Below the pieces are notes generated by a model. The model was not told the origin of the DNA. It searched no databases and saw only the letters and a program-made list of their open reading frames with translations. From Methylorubrum rhodinum (lineage in GTDB: Bacteria; Pseudomonadota; Alphaproteobacteria; Rhizobiales; Beijerinckiaceae): a DNA stretch of 64,000 nt. The stretch is from assembly GCF_014199935.1 (NCBI RefSeq), contig NZ_JACHOP010000006.1:62001-126000 (forward strand). The letters are read 5' to 3'. A program made the translations under genes and the position numbers. Shown here one piece after another: positions 33,275 through 42,106 of the stretch (positions within the stretch are counted from its first letter, which is position 1; each line of letters begins with the position of its first letter).

Positions 33275-35080
33275 ATGAGAGCGGTCCATCTTCTCGCACT
33301 CGGTGCGGGCATTGCTGCGGCGACCCCGGCGCTGGCCAACGACAGCGTGCTCAAGGGCATCGCCAACCCGGCGGAGCAGGTGCTCCAGACGGTCGACTAC
33401 GCCAACACCCGCTATTCCAAGCTCGATCAGATCAACGCCGGCAACGTCAAGAACCTCCAGGTCGCCTGGACCTTCTCGACCGGCGTGCTGCGCGGCCACG
33501 AGGGCTCGCCGCTCGTCGTCGGCAACATCATGTACGTCCACACCCCGTTCCCGAACATCGTCTACGCCCTCGACCTCGACCAGGGCGCCAAGATCGTGTG
33601 GAAGTACGAGCCCAAGCAGGACCCGTCGGTCATCCCGGTGATGTGCTGCGACACCGTCAACCGCGGTCTGGCCTACGCCGACGGCGCCATCCTGCTGCAC
33701 CAGGCCGACACCACGCTGGTCTCGCTCGACGCCAAGTCCGGCAAGGTGAACTGGTCGGTCAAGAACGGCGACCCGTCCAAGGGCGAGACCAACACCGCCA
33801 CCGTGCTCCCGGTGAAGGACAAGGTCATCGTCGGCATCTCCGGCGGCGAGTTCGGCGTGAACTGCCACGTCACCGCCTACGACCTGAAGTCGGGCAAGAA
33901 GGTGTGGCGCGGCCACTCCCAGGGTCCCGACGCCGACATGATCATGGATCCCGAGAAGACCACGTCTCTCGGCAAGCCGGTCGGCAAGGACTCCTCGCTG
34001 AAGACCTGGGAAGGCGATCAGTGGAAGACCGGCGGCGGCTGCACCTGGGGCTGGTTCTCCTACGATCCCAAGCTCGACCTCTTCTACTACGGCTCGGGCA
34101 ACCCCTCGACCTGGAACCCGAAGCAGCGTCCGGGCGACAACAAGTGGTCCATGACCGTATGGGCGCGTAACCCCGACACCGGCATGGCCAAGTGGGTCTA
34201 CCAGATGACCCCCCACGACGAGTGGGACTATGACGGCATCAACGAGATGATCCTCACCGATCAGAAGATCGACGGCAAGGATCGCCCGCTGCTGACGCAC
34301 TTCGACCGTAACGGCTTCGGCTACACCCTCGACCGCGCGACCGGCGAACTCCTCGTCGCCGAGAAGTACGATCCTGTGGTGAACTGGGCCACCAAGGTCG
34401 ACATGGACAAGGGTTCGAAGACCTACGGCCGCCCGCTGGTCGTGTCGAAGTACTCGACCGAGCAGAACGGTGAGGACGTGAACTCCAAGGGCATCTGCCC
34501 GGCGGCTCTGGGCTCCAAGGACCAGCAGCCGGCGGCGTTCTCGCCCAAGACCAACCTGTTCTACGTGCCCACCAACCACGTCTGCATGGACTACGAGCCC
34601 TTCAAGGTGACCTACACCCCGGGCCAGCCCTATGTCGGCGCGACCCTGTCGATGTACCCGGCCCCCGGCTCGCACGGCGGCATGGGCAACTTCATCGCCT
34701 GGGACGGTGTGAAGGGTAAGATCGCCTGGTCGAACCCGGAGCAGTTCTCGGCTTGGGGCGGCGCGCTCGCCACCGCGGGTGACGTGGTGTTCTACGGCAC
34801 GCTGGAAGGCTACCTGAAGGCGGTCGACTCGAAGACGGGCAAGGAACTGTACAAGTTCAAGACCCCGTCGGGCATCATCGGCAACGTGATGACCTACGAG
34901 CACAAGGGCAAGCAGTACGTGGGCGTCCTGTCGGGCGTCGGCGGCTGGGCGGGCATCGGCTTGGCGGCCGGCCTGACCGACCCGAATGCCGGCCTTGGTG
35001 CGGTGGGTGGCTACGCCGCTCTGTCGAGCTACACCAACCTCGGCGGCCAGCTCACCGTCTTCGCTCTGCCGAACAACTAA
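33275..35080 (+). CDS. xoxF: Lanthanide-dependent methanol dehydrogenase
   Basis: Periplasmic PQQ quinoprotein of 601 residues, an eight-bladed propeller that oxidises methanol with a lanthanide in the active site. A signal peptide (about 22 residues, ending TPALA-ND) is followed by the vicinal disulfide Cys124-Cys125 (VMCCDTVNR), metal ligands around Glu192 (GGEFGVN) and Asn276 (GSGNPSTW), the tryptophan-docking GGCTWGW, and the decisive pair Asp318-Asp320 in HDEWDYDG. The second aspartate is the lanthanide ligand absent from the calcium enzyme MxaF. Start: the ATG at 33275 follows GGAGGA and gives the known length; an in-frame upstream start would damage the signal peptide. XoxG and XoxJ follow. 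Expression is expected to be controlled by lanthanides and by MxbDM/MxcQE regulators (family knowledge). Confidence 0.98.
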   Translation: MRAVHLLALGAGIAAATPALANDSVLKGIANPAEQVLQTVDYANTRYSKLDQINAGNVKNLQVAWTFSTGVLRGHEGSPLVVGNIMYVHTPFPNIVYALDLDQGAKIVWKYEPKQDPSVIPVMCCDTVNRGLAYADGAILLHQADTTLVSLDAKSGKVNWSVKNGDPSKGETNTATVLPVKDKVIVGISGGEFGVNCHVTAYDLKSGKKVWRGHSQGPDADMIMDPEKTTSLGKPVGKDSSLKTWEGDQWKTGGGCTWGWFSYDPKLDLFYYGSGNPSTWNPKQRPGDNKWSMTVWARNPDTGMAKWVYQMTPHDEWDYDGINEMILTDQKIDGKDRPLLTHFDRNGFGYTLDRATGELLVAEKYDPVVNWATKVDMDKGSKTYGRPLVVSKYSTEQNGEDVNSKGICPAALGSKDQQPAAFSPKTNLFYVPTNHVCMDYEPFKVTYTPGQPYVGATLSMYPAPGSHGGMGNFIAWDGVKGKIAWSNPEQFSAWGGALATAGDVVFYGTLEGYLKAVDSKTGKELYKFKTPSGIIGNVMTYEHKGKQYVGVLSGVGGWAGIGLAAGLTDPNAGLGAVGGYAALSSYTNLGGQLTVFALPNN

Positions 35081-35092
35081 GTCTCTCGCACA

Positions 35093-35213
35093 CCTCCCGC
35101 CGGCCGCGAGGCCGGTGGGAGGGCCCCGGTCCGACCGGGGGCGACGTGAGGGACGCTCGGTCGCATGGCTCAGCCATGCAAAGAGATGCCGGCGCGGTTT
35201 CCGCGCCGGCATC
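35093..35213 (+). terminator. Cluster of four hairpins between xoxF and xoxG
   Basis: Stems: 35093-35105 with 35110-35122 (interrupted by single mismatched bases), CCCCGGT 35124-35130 with 35134-35140, GCATGGC 35163-35169 with 35173-35179, and a 13-bp perfect stem 35185-35197 with 35201-35213 followed by TTTAT. The last is a probable partial rho-independent terminator. Together they would raise the xoxF to xoxGJ transcript ratio by termination or 3'-end protection. Confidence 0.75.
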
Positions 35214-35265
35214 TTTATGATTTTATGATTAGGATGTAAGACACCGCGGTAACCGCACGCCTATG

Positions 35266-35276
35266 TTGCGGTGCAA
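35266..35276. promoter_or_regulatory. TTGC-N3-GCAA dyad upstream of xoxG
   Basis: TTGCGGTGCAA within a longer perfect palindrome ATGTTGC-GGT-GCAACAT (35263-35279), centred about 40 bp before the xoxG start. It shares all but one spacer base with the dyad upstream of xoxF. It could be an operator or a leader hairpin of xoxG. Confidence 0.45.
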
Positions 35277-35310
35277 CATCACGGTCTCGGGAGAAACGTC
35301 TTTGTCCTCT

Positions 35311-35901
35311 ATGAAAACTTTCGCTTTGCTTGGTCTCGTCGGCGCCGCCGTCATCGGCACGGTCCCCACGGCCACATTCGTATTCGCGCAGGACGCCAAG
35401 CCTGAGCTGGCCAACAAGCTCGATCCCAACGCCAAGGAGATCGACGAGCCGGTCCTGAAGGCCGCCACCGCGGTGAAGGACGAGGACGGCAAGTACACCG
35501 ACAAGGACGGTCACCCGACCTTCCGCGTCTCCAACGACGGCAAGAAGGTCGATTGGTATACCTACGCGGGCTACCGCCGCTATCATGCCGAGTGCCACGT
35601 CTGCCACGGCCCGGACGGCATGGGCTCCACCTACGCGCCCGCCCTCAAGGACTCGCTGAAGCGCCTTTCCTACGAGGAGTTCTACGGCATCCTCGCCGGC
35701 GGCAAGCAGGAGGTGAACAACACCGCCAATCAGGTGATGCCCGCCTTCGGCGACAACAAGAACGTGATGTGCTACGCCAACGACCTCTACGTGTATCTCC
35801 GTGCCCGCGCCGCCGGCGCCTGGGGCCGCGCCCGTCCGAGCGAGAAGGAGGACAAGCCCGAGGCCTACAAGAAGGCGGAGACCGAGTGCCTGGGCGGCTG
35901 A
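35311..35901 (+). CDS. xoxG: Cytochrome c, electron acceptor of XoxF
   Basis: Periplasmic cytochrome cL-type protein of 196 residues. A signal peptide (FALLGLVGAAVIGTVPTATFVFA) precedes the mature protein; the haem site is Cys95-His-Val-Cys98-His99 (ECHVCHGPDG) and the likely axial ligand is Met143 in NQVMPAFG. It takes electrons from XoxF and passes them to a class I cytochrome c. Start: the ATG at 35311 is chosen; a TTG at 35302 has a better-spaced GGGAGA ribosome binding site and would add three residues. Four hairpins separate it from xoxF, and its stop codon overlaps the xoxJ start by one base. Confidence 0.95.
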   Translation: MKTFALLGLVGAAVIGTVPTATFVFAQDAKPELANKLDPNAKEIDEPVLKAATAVKDEDGKYTDKDGHPTFRVSNDGKKVDWYTYAGYRRYHAECHVCHGPDGMGSTYAPALKDSLKRLSYEEFYGILAGGKQEVNNTANQVMPAFGDNKNVMCYANDLYVYLRARAAGAWGRARPSEKEDKPEAYKKAETECLGG

Positions 35902-36764
35902 TGCCCCGGAGCTACTCGTTTATCGTCGTCGTCGCGCTCCTGCTGGTTGCAGCAGGGGCGCGCGACGCTCGGGCCCAGCACCTGCCCGACCTCGTCACGA
36001 CCGATGTCCTGCGGGTCTGCTCGGATCCCGGCAACATGCCGTTCTCCCAGCGCAAGGGCGACGGCTTCGAGAACAGGATCGCGCAGATCGTCGCCGACGA
36101 GCTGAAGGTCAAGCTGCGCTACTACTGGCTGACCCAGGGGCCGGGCTTCGTCCGCAACACCCTCGGCACCGGGTTGTGCGACCTGATCATCGGCACCTCC
36201 GGCGGCGAGGTGGTGCAGGCGACCAACCCCTATTACCGCTCGGCCTATGCCGTGGTCACCCGCAAGGGCGAGATCGACGGCTTGAAGGGGCTCGACGATC
36301 CGCGGCTCAAGGACAAGAAGATCGGCAGCATCGCCGGCACGCCGCCCTTCGCCCGGCTGACCGAACTCGGTCTCGCGGGCGAGCGCCTGACGCCCTACCC
36401 GCCCTACCTCTTCGGCGAAGACCGCAAGCACCAGACGGTGGCGGCCTCCGTCATCGCCGACCTCGCCGAGAAGAAGATCGACGTGGCGGTGCTGTGGGGG
36501 CCCGCCGCCGGCTGGCTGGCCCGCCAGAGCGGCGTGCCGATGGAGGTCGTGCCGCTGCTCAACGAGCCGGGCCGTCCCGCGCTCACCTTCCGCGTCTCCA
36601 TGGGCGTGCGCCACGGCGAGGACGACTGGAAGCGCAAGATCAACGCCGTGCAGCGCAAGCGCAAGGACGACATCGAGAAGGTGCTGCGGGAGTACGACGT
36701 GCCGCTGCTCGTCGAGGAGGAGAACAAGCTCCTCGAACCGAGCGCCGACGCGAAGACGCCCTGA
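35901..36764 (+). CDS. xoxJ: Periplasmic XoxJ, binding-protein-like partner of XoxF
   Basis: Protein of 287 residues with a signal peptide (SFIVVVALLLVAAGARDARA) and the fold of a family-3 solute-binding protein: TTDVLRVCSDPGNMPFSQRKGDGFENRIAQ at the N-terminus and VAASVIADLAEKKIDVAVLWG in lobe two. MxaJ/XoxJ proteins probably activate or fold the methanol dehydrogenase rather than bind small solutes for transport, and no permease is encoded here. It begins at the last base of xoxG (TGATG), so the two are translated together. A terminator follows its stop. Confidence 0.93.
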   Translation: MPRSYSFIVVVALLLVAAGARDARAQHLPDLVTTDVLRVCSDPGNMPFSQRKGDGFENRIAQIVADELKVKLRYYWLTQGPGFVRNTLGTGLCDLIIGTSGGEVVQATNPYYRSAYAVVTRKGEIDGLKGLDDPRLKDKKIGSIAGTPPFARLTELGLAGERLTPYPPYLFGEDRKHQTVAASVIADLAEKKIDVAVLWGPAAGWLARQSGVPMEVVPLLNEPGRPALTFRVSMGVRHGEDDWKRKINAVQRKRKDDIEKVLREYDVPLLVEEENKLLEPSADAKTP

Positions 36765-36790
36765 ACGCTTTCTCGGCTGCCGAAAAGAAC

Positions 36791-36825
36791 AGGGCCCGGC
36801 TGCGCGACGCATCCGGGCCCTTTCT
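36791..36825 (+). terminator. Terminator after xoxJ
   Basis: AGGGCCCGG (36791-36799) pairs with 36813-36821, then TTCTC. It separates the xox genes from the convergent folate operon. Confidence 0.75.
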
Positions 36826-37301
36826 CATGTGTGCCGCTCGATTCCCCTGGCGTCGAGCTTGGCGAGCGCATCCCGCACGGTCTCTCCGCCGATGACGAGG
36901 TCGGGGGCGATCTCGTTGAGCGGCACCAGCACGAAGGCGCGCTCGCGGACGTAGCGGTGCGGCAGGACGAGGCGCTCGTCGGACACCTCGGCGCCCTCGT
37001 AGGACAGCACGTCGATGTCGATGACGCGTGGCCCCCAGCGGCGCTCGCGCACCCGGCCGAGCGCCGTCTCAATGGCGAGGCAAGCCTCCAACAACTCGTG
37101 CGGCGTCAGGTCGGTCTCGACCGCGACCGCCGCGTTGAGGAACCAGTCCTGATCGGTGTCGCCCCAGGGCGGAGTGCGGTAATCGGCCGAGCGGGCGGTC
37201 AGACGAATGCCGGGCCATGCGGCGAGCCGCGCGACGGCGGCGTCGAGCATCGCGGCCTTGTCGCCGATATTGCTGCCGAGGCCGAGGAAGGCGCGGGTCA
37301 T
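36825..37301 (-). CDS. folK: 6-hydroxymethyl-7,8-dihydropterin pyrophosphokinase
   Basis: Folate-pathway enzyme of 158 residues that transfers pyrophosphate from ATP to hydroxymethyl-dihydropterin. The N-terminal AFLGLGSNIGDKAAMLDAAV, the catalytic acidic/Arg region RERRWGPRVIDIDVL (the HPPK signature) and PHRYVRERAFVLVPLNEIAP are all intact. It overlaps folB by 4 bp and is the last gene of folP-folB-folK. In this methylotroph folate is central to the serine cycle, but the operon is a housekeeping one. Confidence 0.96.
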   Translation of the reverse strand: MTRAFLGLGSNIGDKAAMLDAAVARLAAWPGIRLTARSADYRTPPWGDTDQDWFLNAAVAVETDLTPHELLEACLAIETALGRVRERRWGPRVIDIDVLSYEGAEVSDERLVLPHRYVRERAFVLVPLNEIAPDLVIGGETVRDALAKLDARGIERHT

Positions 37302-37666
37302 GGCCGGCGCTCCCGCTCGATCTCGATGGCGGCGTAATCGAGCACCGCGGGGATCGGCGCGCTCGGCTTGTCGATCCGGACCCGAATGCACTCGATTCGC
37401 GGAAACCGAGAGAGGCATGTCTGGGCGATCGCCTCGGCCAGGGCTTCGATCAGGGCGAAGCGCCGCTCGGTGGCGGTCTCGACCGCGATCTGCGCGAGGT
37501 CGGCGTAGCTGACGGTCGTGGCCACGTCGTCGTTGCGCCCGGCCTCCGCGAGGTCGAGCCAGCAATCCAGCGAGATGTAGAAGCGCTGGCCGAGCCGCTC
37601 TTCTTCCGGCAGCACGCCGTGGCGGGCGAAGACCGCGATGCGGTGGACGAGGATGCGGTCAGCCAC
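37298..37666 (-). CDS. folB: Dihydroneopterin aldolase
   Basis: Enzyme of 122 residues that splits dihydroneopterin into hydroxymethyl-dihydropterin and glycolaldehyde. It has the FolB pattern of an Arg/Ile-rich first strand (DRILVHRIAVFARHGVLPEEERLGQRFYISLDCWLDL) and an active-site Tyr/Lys region near VSYADLAQ and IRVRIDKPSAP. Its start overlaps folP by 8 bp and its stop overlaps folK, so the three form a tight operon. Confidence 0.95.
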   Translation of the reverse strand: MADRILVHRIAVFARHGVLPEEERLGQRFYISLDCWLDLAEAGRNDDVATTVSYADLAQIAVETATERRFALIEALAEAIAQTCLSRFPRIECIRVRIDKPSAPIPAVLDYAAIEIERERRP

Positions 37667-38525
37667 GTGCGGCGGTCCCAGAACGACTTTCGGGCCTCAT
37701 CACCGCATCGAGCACCCGCAGGGCCTCAACATGCTGGGCGACGTCGTGGGCGCGGACGATGTCGGCCCCGAGCGTGCCGGCGAGCACGTGGGCCGCGATC
37801 GAGCCGACGAGGCGGTCGCGCGGCGCGGTTTCGCGGTCGTGCAACCGCCCGAGCAGGCTTTTGCGCGAGACGCCGACGAGGAGGGGGAAGCCCAGCGCCC
37901 GGATCTCCGGCAGGCGCCGGAGCGCTTCGAGATGCTGGTCCCAGCTCTTACCGAAGCCGATGCCGGGATCGAGCACGATGTCGGCGTCACTGATGCCGGC
38001 GCGCCGCGCGATGTCCAGCGAGCGCTCGAAGAACCGCTTCATGTCGGCGACGATGTCGAGGTCCGGGTCGATCGTCTCGCGGTTGTGCATGACGATGACC
38101 GGCGCGCCGTGGGCGGCGGCGACGCGGGCGATGTCGGGCTCGCGCTGCAGGCCCCAGACGTCGTTGACGATCGTGGCGCCGGCCTTCAGAGCCACCTCGG
38201 CGGTCGAAGCCTTGTAGGTATCGATGGAGATCGGGACGGACAGGCCGGGCTCAAGCGCGGCGATGACCGGCAGGACGCGGGCCTGCTCCTCCTCGGCCGG
38301 CACCGGCAGATGGCCCGGTCGAGTCGATTCGCCTCCGATGTCGAGGATATGCGCGCCTTCCGCGATGAGCGCGTCGGCCTGCACGCGGGCGGCGTCGACG
38401 CCCTCAAACCGGCCCCCGTCGGAGAACGAGTCCGGCGTGACGTTGAGGATGCCCATCACCAGGGTTCTTCGCCCGAGATCGGGCAGCAGCGCCTGGAGAC
38501 GACTCGGGGGAGGGGAGACGGCCAT
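37659..38525 (-). CDS. folP: Dihydropteroate synthase
   Basis: TIM-barrel enzyme of 288 residues that joins hydroxymethyl-dihydropterin pyrophosphate to p-aminobenzoate. Signatures are MGILNVTPDSFSDGG (loop 1) and DIGGESTRPGH (loop 2), plus PISIDTYKASTAEVALKAGATIVNDV and the pterin-pocket VLDPGIGFGKSWDQHLE. Start: the ATG at 38525 leaves a 20-residue leader before the first strand. It is the first gene of folP-folB-folK. Confidence 0.96.
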   Translation of the reverse strand: MAVSPPPSRLQALLPDLGRRTLVMGILNVTPDSFSDGGRFEGVDAARVQADALIAEGAHILDIGGESTRPGHLPVPAEEEQARVLPVIAALEPGLSVPISIDTYKASTAEVALKAGATIVNDVWGLQREPDIARVAAAHGAPVIVMHNRETIDPDLDIVADMKRFFERSLDIARRAGISDADIVLDPGIGFGKSWDQHLEALRRLPEIRALGFPLLVGVSRKSLLGRLHDRETAPRDRLVGSIAAHVLAGTLGADIVRAHDVAQHVEALRVLDAVMRPESRSGTAARG

Positions 38526-38611
38526 CGGATCGCTTTTTTCGTGCGTGAAAAGCCGAATCCGCCTAGCCGCTCAGGCGCCGGGAGGCCAGCCCCCCGGCAT
38601 CCGTCAAAGAG

Positions 38612-38977
38612 TCAGGTCGCGCCGCGGTAGCAGCGGATCTCCGCTTCGGCCTGGGCGCGGCGGAGGTCGGCGACGCGGTCGTCGAACATCTTGGTCGACT
38701 TGAACGCGGTGGTGCGCTGGCCGCCGACGCCCTGGCGCATCGACAGGATGGTCGAGGCCTGCACGTACTTGTCGTAGGGCAGGATCGCGGCCATGGCGTC
38801 GAGCGAGCAGGAGCACTTCTCCAGCGCCTCGCGGGTCTGCCCGTTGGCGGCCATGCAGCCGAACACGTAGTCGGCGCGGGCATCCGTGGGGTAGTCGTTC
38901 TCGTCGGCCTGGGCGGGGGCTGCCAGGAACGCGGCGACCGACGCCGCCGCGAGAACCTCAAGAGTCCTTTTGATCAT
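38612..38977 (-). CDS. Small exported cysteine-containing protein of the pqq operon
   Basis: Protein of 121 residues with a signal peptide ([26 protein letters not shown]). The mature domain is mainly helical and has four cysteines: FGCMAANGQ, EKCSCS (a CxC) and IRCYRGAT. Two disulfides in the periplasm are therefore likely. No family assigned. It begins inside the end of the preceding gene (20-bp overlap), and is the last member of the transcript that starts with pqqCD-pqqE. A role in PQQ export, quinoprotein maturation or redox is plausible from position only. The RBS is GAGGCTGG upstream of the ATG. Confidence 0.75.
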   Translation of the reverse strand: MIKRTLEVLAAASVAAFLAAPAQADENDYPTDARADYVFGCMAANGQTREALEKCSCSLDAMAAILPYDKYVQASTILSMRQGVGGQRTTAFKSTKMFDDRVADLRRAQAEAEIRCYRGAT

Positions 38978-39671
38978 AGTCCAGCCTCTCTTCGAGGAGT
39001 TCGCCGCCGTCCGGCTTGGTGGCACGGGCCTGGATCGAGACGATCTCGCCCGGCACCTCCGGCGAAGTGACGAAGGTGTAGGTCAGGTTGTCGAAGCCGC
39101 GCATGCGGTCGGTCAGCGGGTCGCCGACGAAGGGCTGCATTTCGATCTTCCAGCCCTCGACCTTGCGGCCCTTGAACTCGACCTCGGTCTTCGTAATCGT
39201 GGCCTTCTCGCGCATGCCCTTGCGGATCGCGTTCTTGAGGTAGCGCGGGTTGGCCTCCAGCAGGCCGGCCAGCCCCTTGAGGTGGTTCTCGAGGAACAGG
39301 CTGAGCACGGGATTACCCGGCATGTCGACGAACGGGCCCGCGGGCACGCGGTTGCCGCCGGAGAACATCTGCACCCGCACGTCGCGGCTCTCGGCGCTCT
39401 TGCCCGGCTCGATCGTGAACTTGATCGCGTCGCTGAGCGGCGGGCCGTAGGGGCCACGGACGATGCCGCTGCGGCGCAGGTAATCGTAGGTGATCGTGCT
39501 GCCCGGCGCGGTGTTCTTCATCTGCGGCCGCTCGAACAGCAGGTCGCCTGCGTCCTGCTTGGTCGCGTCGGTCGCCGCCGGCGTCGGAGCCGGGGTGTCG
39601 GGCGCTGCCTGCGCGGCGGTCGTGGTGAGGGAGGCCGCGGCGAGCGCGGCCAGCAGGAGGTTGCGGCTCAA
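38958..39671 (-). CDS. Exported protein of unknown function downstream of pqqE
   Basis: Protein of 237 residues. A signal peptide ([20 protein letters not shown]) is followed by a Pro/Thr/Ala-rich linker and a beta-rich domain: [94 protein letters not shown]. No catalytic motif is visible. The start is a TTG at 39671 whose next base makes the TGA stop of pqqE (TTGA overlap), so translation is coupled. It overlaps the next gene by 20 bp. Gene order suggests a PQQ- or methanol-dehydrogenase-related periplasmic function; there is no direct evidence. Confidence 0.75.
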   Translation of the reverse strand: MSRNLLLAALAAASLTTTAAQAAPDTPAPTPAATDATKQDAGDLLFERPQMKNTAPGSTITYDYLRRSGIVRGPYGPPLSDAIKFTIEPGKSAESRDVRVQMFSGGNRVPAGPFVDMPGNPVLSLFLENHLKGLAGLLEANPRYLKNAIRKGMREKATITKTEVEFKGRKVEGWKIEMQPFVGDPLTDRMRGFDNLTYTFVTSPEVPGEIVSIQARATKPDGGELLEERLDYDQKDS

Positions 39672-40822
39672 AGGGGTGCCTTCTCGGTCAAAGGACTTTG
39701 CACATTCGTCCCGATGGAGCGGTATATATAGTCCGGCGGGTTCTCGGCAGCCTCCTCCGCGGCGAGATCGCGCATCTTCCCGTGCAGCGGGGAGAGCGAG
39801 CAGGCCGGATCGGTGTTGGCAGCGTCGCCCGTCAGCGCCAGCGCCTGGCAGCGGCAGCCGCCCCAATCCTTCTCCCGCCGGTCGCAGGAGCGGCACGGCT
39901 CCTTCATCCAGGACGTGCCGCGATAGGCCGCGAAGGCCGGGGACTTCGTCCAGATGTCGCCGAGCGAGTGGTCGTTCACGTACCAGAATTCGAGGCCGGG
40001 GATGGTCTCGGCGGCGTGGCAGGGCAGCACCTTGCCCTGCGGCGTCACGTTCATGAGTTTGCGGCCCCAGCCGCCCGCGCAGGCCTTCGGGTACTTGGCG
40101 TAGTAGTCCGGCACCACGAGGTCGATGACGAGCTGACCCTTGAGCCGCTCGCGCGCCGCCTCGACGATGCGGATCGACTCGTCGACCTGGCGTTTGTCCG
40201 GCATCAAGGAGGCGCGGTTGACGTAGGCCCAGCCGTAATACTGAGTGTGGGCCACCTCCAGCCGCTTGGCCCCGAGCTTGACCGCCAGATCGATGAAGCC
40301 CGGCACCTCGTGGATGTTCCCGCGGTGGATCACTGAGTTCAGGGTCAGCGGCAGGCCGAGTTCGGTGACGCGGGCCGCGAACTGCATCTTTTGCGGTTGG
40401 GCGTTCTTGAGGCCGCCGATCTTTTCGGCGTTGGCGGCATCGACCCCTTGTACGGACAATTGCACGTGGTCGAGGCCGGCGTCGTAGAGGGCGTCGAGCT
40501 TGGCCAGCGCGCCGCCGACGCCCGACGTGATCAGATTCGAGTAGAGGCCGAGTTCGGCGCATTTGGCCGTGATCTCGACGATGTCTTGCCGCGCCGTCGG
40601 CTCGCCGCCCGAGAGGTGCACGTGCAGCACGCCGAGCTTCGACGCTTCGCTCAGCACCCGCAGCCACGTCGCCGTGTCGAGCTCGGCCGAGCGTCGGTCG
40701 AGTTCGAGCGGGTTCGAGCAATAGGGGCAGCGCAGCGGGCAGCGGTGAGTCAGCTCGGCGAGCAGACCCACGGGTGCCGGGATGACCTCGGCGGGGGAGG
40801 GGGCGGGCGCGGGTGCGTTCAT
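39668..40822 (-). CDS. pqqE: PQQ biosynthesis radical SAM enzyme PqqE
   Basis: Enzyme of 384 residues that cross-links the Glu and Tyr side chains of PqqA, with PqqD as the carrier. The radical SAM cluster is Cys-x3-Cys-x2-Cys in [18 protein letters not shown], followed by [10 protein letters not shown], and the C-terminal SPASM domain supplies further cysteines ([22 protein letters not shown]). The start ATG at 40822 overlaps the pqqCD stop (ATGA), so the two are translated together. Confidence 0.97.
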   Translation of the reverse strand: MNAPAPAPSPAEVIPAPVGLLAELTHRCPLRCPYCSNPLELDRRSAELDTATWLRVLSEASKLGVLHVHLSGGEPTARQDIVEITAKCAELGLYSNLITSGVGGALAKLDALYDAGLDHVQLSVQGVDAANAEKIGGLKNAQPQKMQFAARVTELGLPLTLNSVIHRGNIHEVPGFIDLAVKLGAKRLEVAHTQYYGWAYVNRASLMPDKRQVDESIRIVEAARERLKGQLVIDLVVPDYYAKYPKACAGGWGRKLMNVTPQGKVLPCHAAETIPGLEFWYVNDHSLGDIWTKSPAFAAYRGTSWMKEPCRSCDRREKDWGGCRCQALALTGDAANTDPACSLSPLHGKMRDLAAEEAAENPPDYIYRSIGTNVQSPLTEKAPL

Positions 40823-41895
40823 CGCTCCAAGACCCTTTTCTGCGCGAGGTCGGCCAGCATCACGACGATGTCGGCCTCGATGACGGCGGGGTCGGCGTCG
40901 TAGGTCTGCCCGAGGGTCCGGGCGATCTGCGACACGCTGCTGCTGCCGTCGACGAGCTTGAGGACCGCGACGGCGTTGTCGTCGAGGTCGAAGGTGCGCT
41001 CGGGGGCGAGCAGCACGTGCTTGTTGCGCACCTCATCGAAACGCAGGCGCACGCCGCGGGGCAGGCGCGGCACGTCGGATCCTGAGAAAGCGCCCGGCTT
41101 CACGGCCGGCGAACCCTCGGCGACGAGGCCCTCGCCCGGCTGCCACGCATCCGGCGGGATCATGCCCGGCGCGACGTACGAGAAGTACAGGGCGTCGAGC
41201 TGGGTCCAGAGCACGTTGCACTTGAAGGTGAGCGCGGCCATGGCGGCGCGCTGCTGCTCCGGCGTCCGGGCGTGCTGCTTCACGTAGTCGAGGGCGAAGT
41301 CGGCGTCGCGCGGGGCCTGGGTGAGGCGCTTGTCGAAATAGGCCAGCGTCTCCTTGGTGATGAAGTCGTAGTTCTTCAGCATCCCGGCGACGCGCTCGGA
41401 GATGATGGTCGGCGAGAACATCTCGGTGAGCGAGGAGGCGATGGCCTCCAACAGCGAGCGCTCGGAGACGAAATGCACGTAGGCATCGACCGAGAAGCGG
41501 GTGGCCGAGAGGATGCCCTTGGTCGAGAGCACGTAGTCCCGGGTGAAGCCGACGCCCTCGGCGAGCTTCAGCCAGCGCTCGATGCCGCCGTCGCCCTCAT
41601 GGTCGCCGTCGTGGTCGACGATGCGCTGGCGCCAGATGCGGCGCAGCTGCGCGTCCGGCAGGCGGGCGAGCACGGCGGCGTCCTTCACCGGGATCATCGC
41701 CTGATAATAGTAGCGGTTGAGCGCCCAGGCCCGCACCTGATCCTTCGAGAGCTTGCCGTCGTGCAGCAGGCGGTGGAATGGGTGCAGGTTGTGGTAGCGG
41801 CGGGCGCCGATGTCGCGGAGCGCCGCCTCCAACTCATCGTGGCTCAGGAGCCGGTCGCCGGCGTCGGGGACAGGGGGCGGAAATTGGGCGGTCAT
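40819..41895 (-). CDS. pqqCD: PQQ synthase PqqC fused to peptide chaperone PqqD
   Basis: Fusion of 358 residues. PqqC (about 1-255) is an all-helical oxidase that does the last ring closure and oxidation of PQQ; it shows [42 protein letters not shown] and [23 protein letters not shown]. PqqD (about 270-358) holds the precursor peptide for PqqE and shows [24 protein letters not shown] and [17 protein letters not shown]. In many bacteria these are separate genes; the fusion is characteristic of Methylobacterium. It starts at 41895, about 90 nt after a predicted promoter, and is the first gene of pqqCD-pqqE and two exported proteins. Confidence 0.96.
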   Translation of the reverse strand: MTAQFPPPVPDAGDRLLSHDELEAALRDIGARRYHNLHPFHRLLHDGKLSKDQVRAWALNRYYYQAMIPVKDAAVLARLPDAQLRRIWRQRIVDHDGDHEGDGGIERWLKLAEGVGFTRDYVLSTKGILSATRFSVDAYVHFVSERSLLEAIASSLTEMFSPTIISERVAGMLKNYDFITKETLAYFDKRLTQAPRDADFALDYVKQHARTPEQQRAAMAALTFKCNVLWTQLDALYFSYVAPGMIPPDAWQPGEGLVAEGSPAVKPGAFSGSDVPRLPRGVRLRFDEVRNKHVLLAPERTFDLDDNAVAVLKLVDGSSSVSQIARTLGQTYDADPAVIEADIVVMLADLAQKRVLER

Positions 41896-41987
41896 GGCGT
41901 TGGGCTCTCCCCGTCTCGGCTCGCGTTTCCAGGATTTTTCTTAAGTTTCTCAAGGCGCCCAAGAGGGGCCCGAACGTCTTGAGACTC

Positions 41988-42016
41988 ACTCTAAGATGGG
42001 CCGCGGCCCCCGTGAA
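41988..42016 (-). promoter_or_regulatory. Predicted pqqCD promoter
   Basis: On the minus strand TTCACG (42016-42011), 17-bp spacer, TAGAGT (41993-41988), with the -10 inside ATCTTAGAGT. The same -10 word is upstream of xoxF and pqqA. It would give a leader of about 85 nt for pqqCD. Confidence 0.5.
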
Positions 42017-42032
42017 GGACAGGGCGCCCATC

Positions 42033-42049
42033 GCACGATTGTATCGTGC
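42033..42049. promoter_or_regulatory. Perfect 17-bp dyad upstream of pqqCD promoter
   Basis: GCACGAT-TGT-ATCGTGC is a perfect 7-bp inverted repeat placed about 17-33 bp upstream of the predicted -35 hexamer. Its position suits an activator or repressor site; alternatively it is a hairpin after pqqB. Confidence 0.45.
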
Positions 42050-42106
42050 AAAACATATTGGGTCGGGCCTCGGAATTCCAGGGCCGCATGTCACCAACCC
42101 GAGAGC

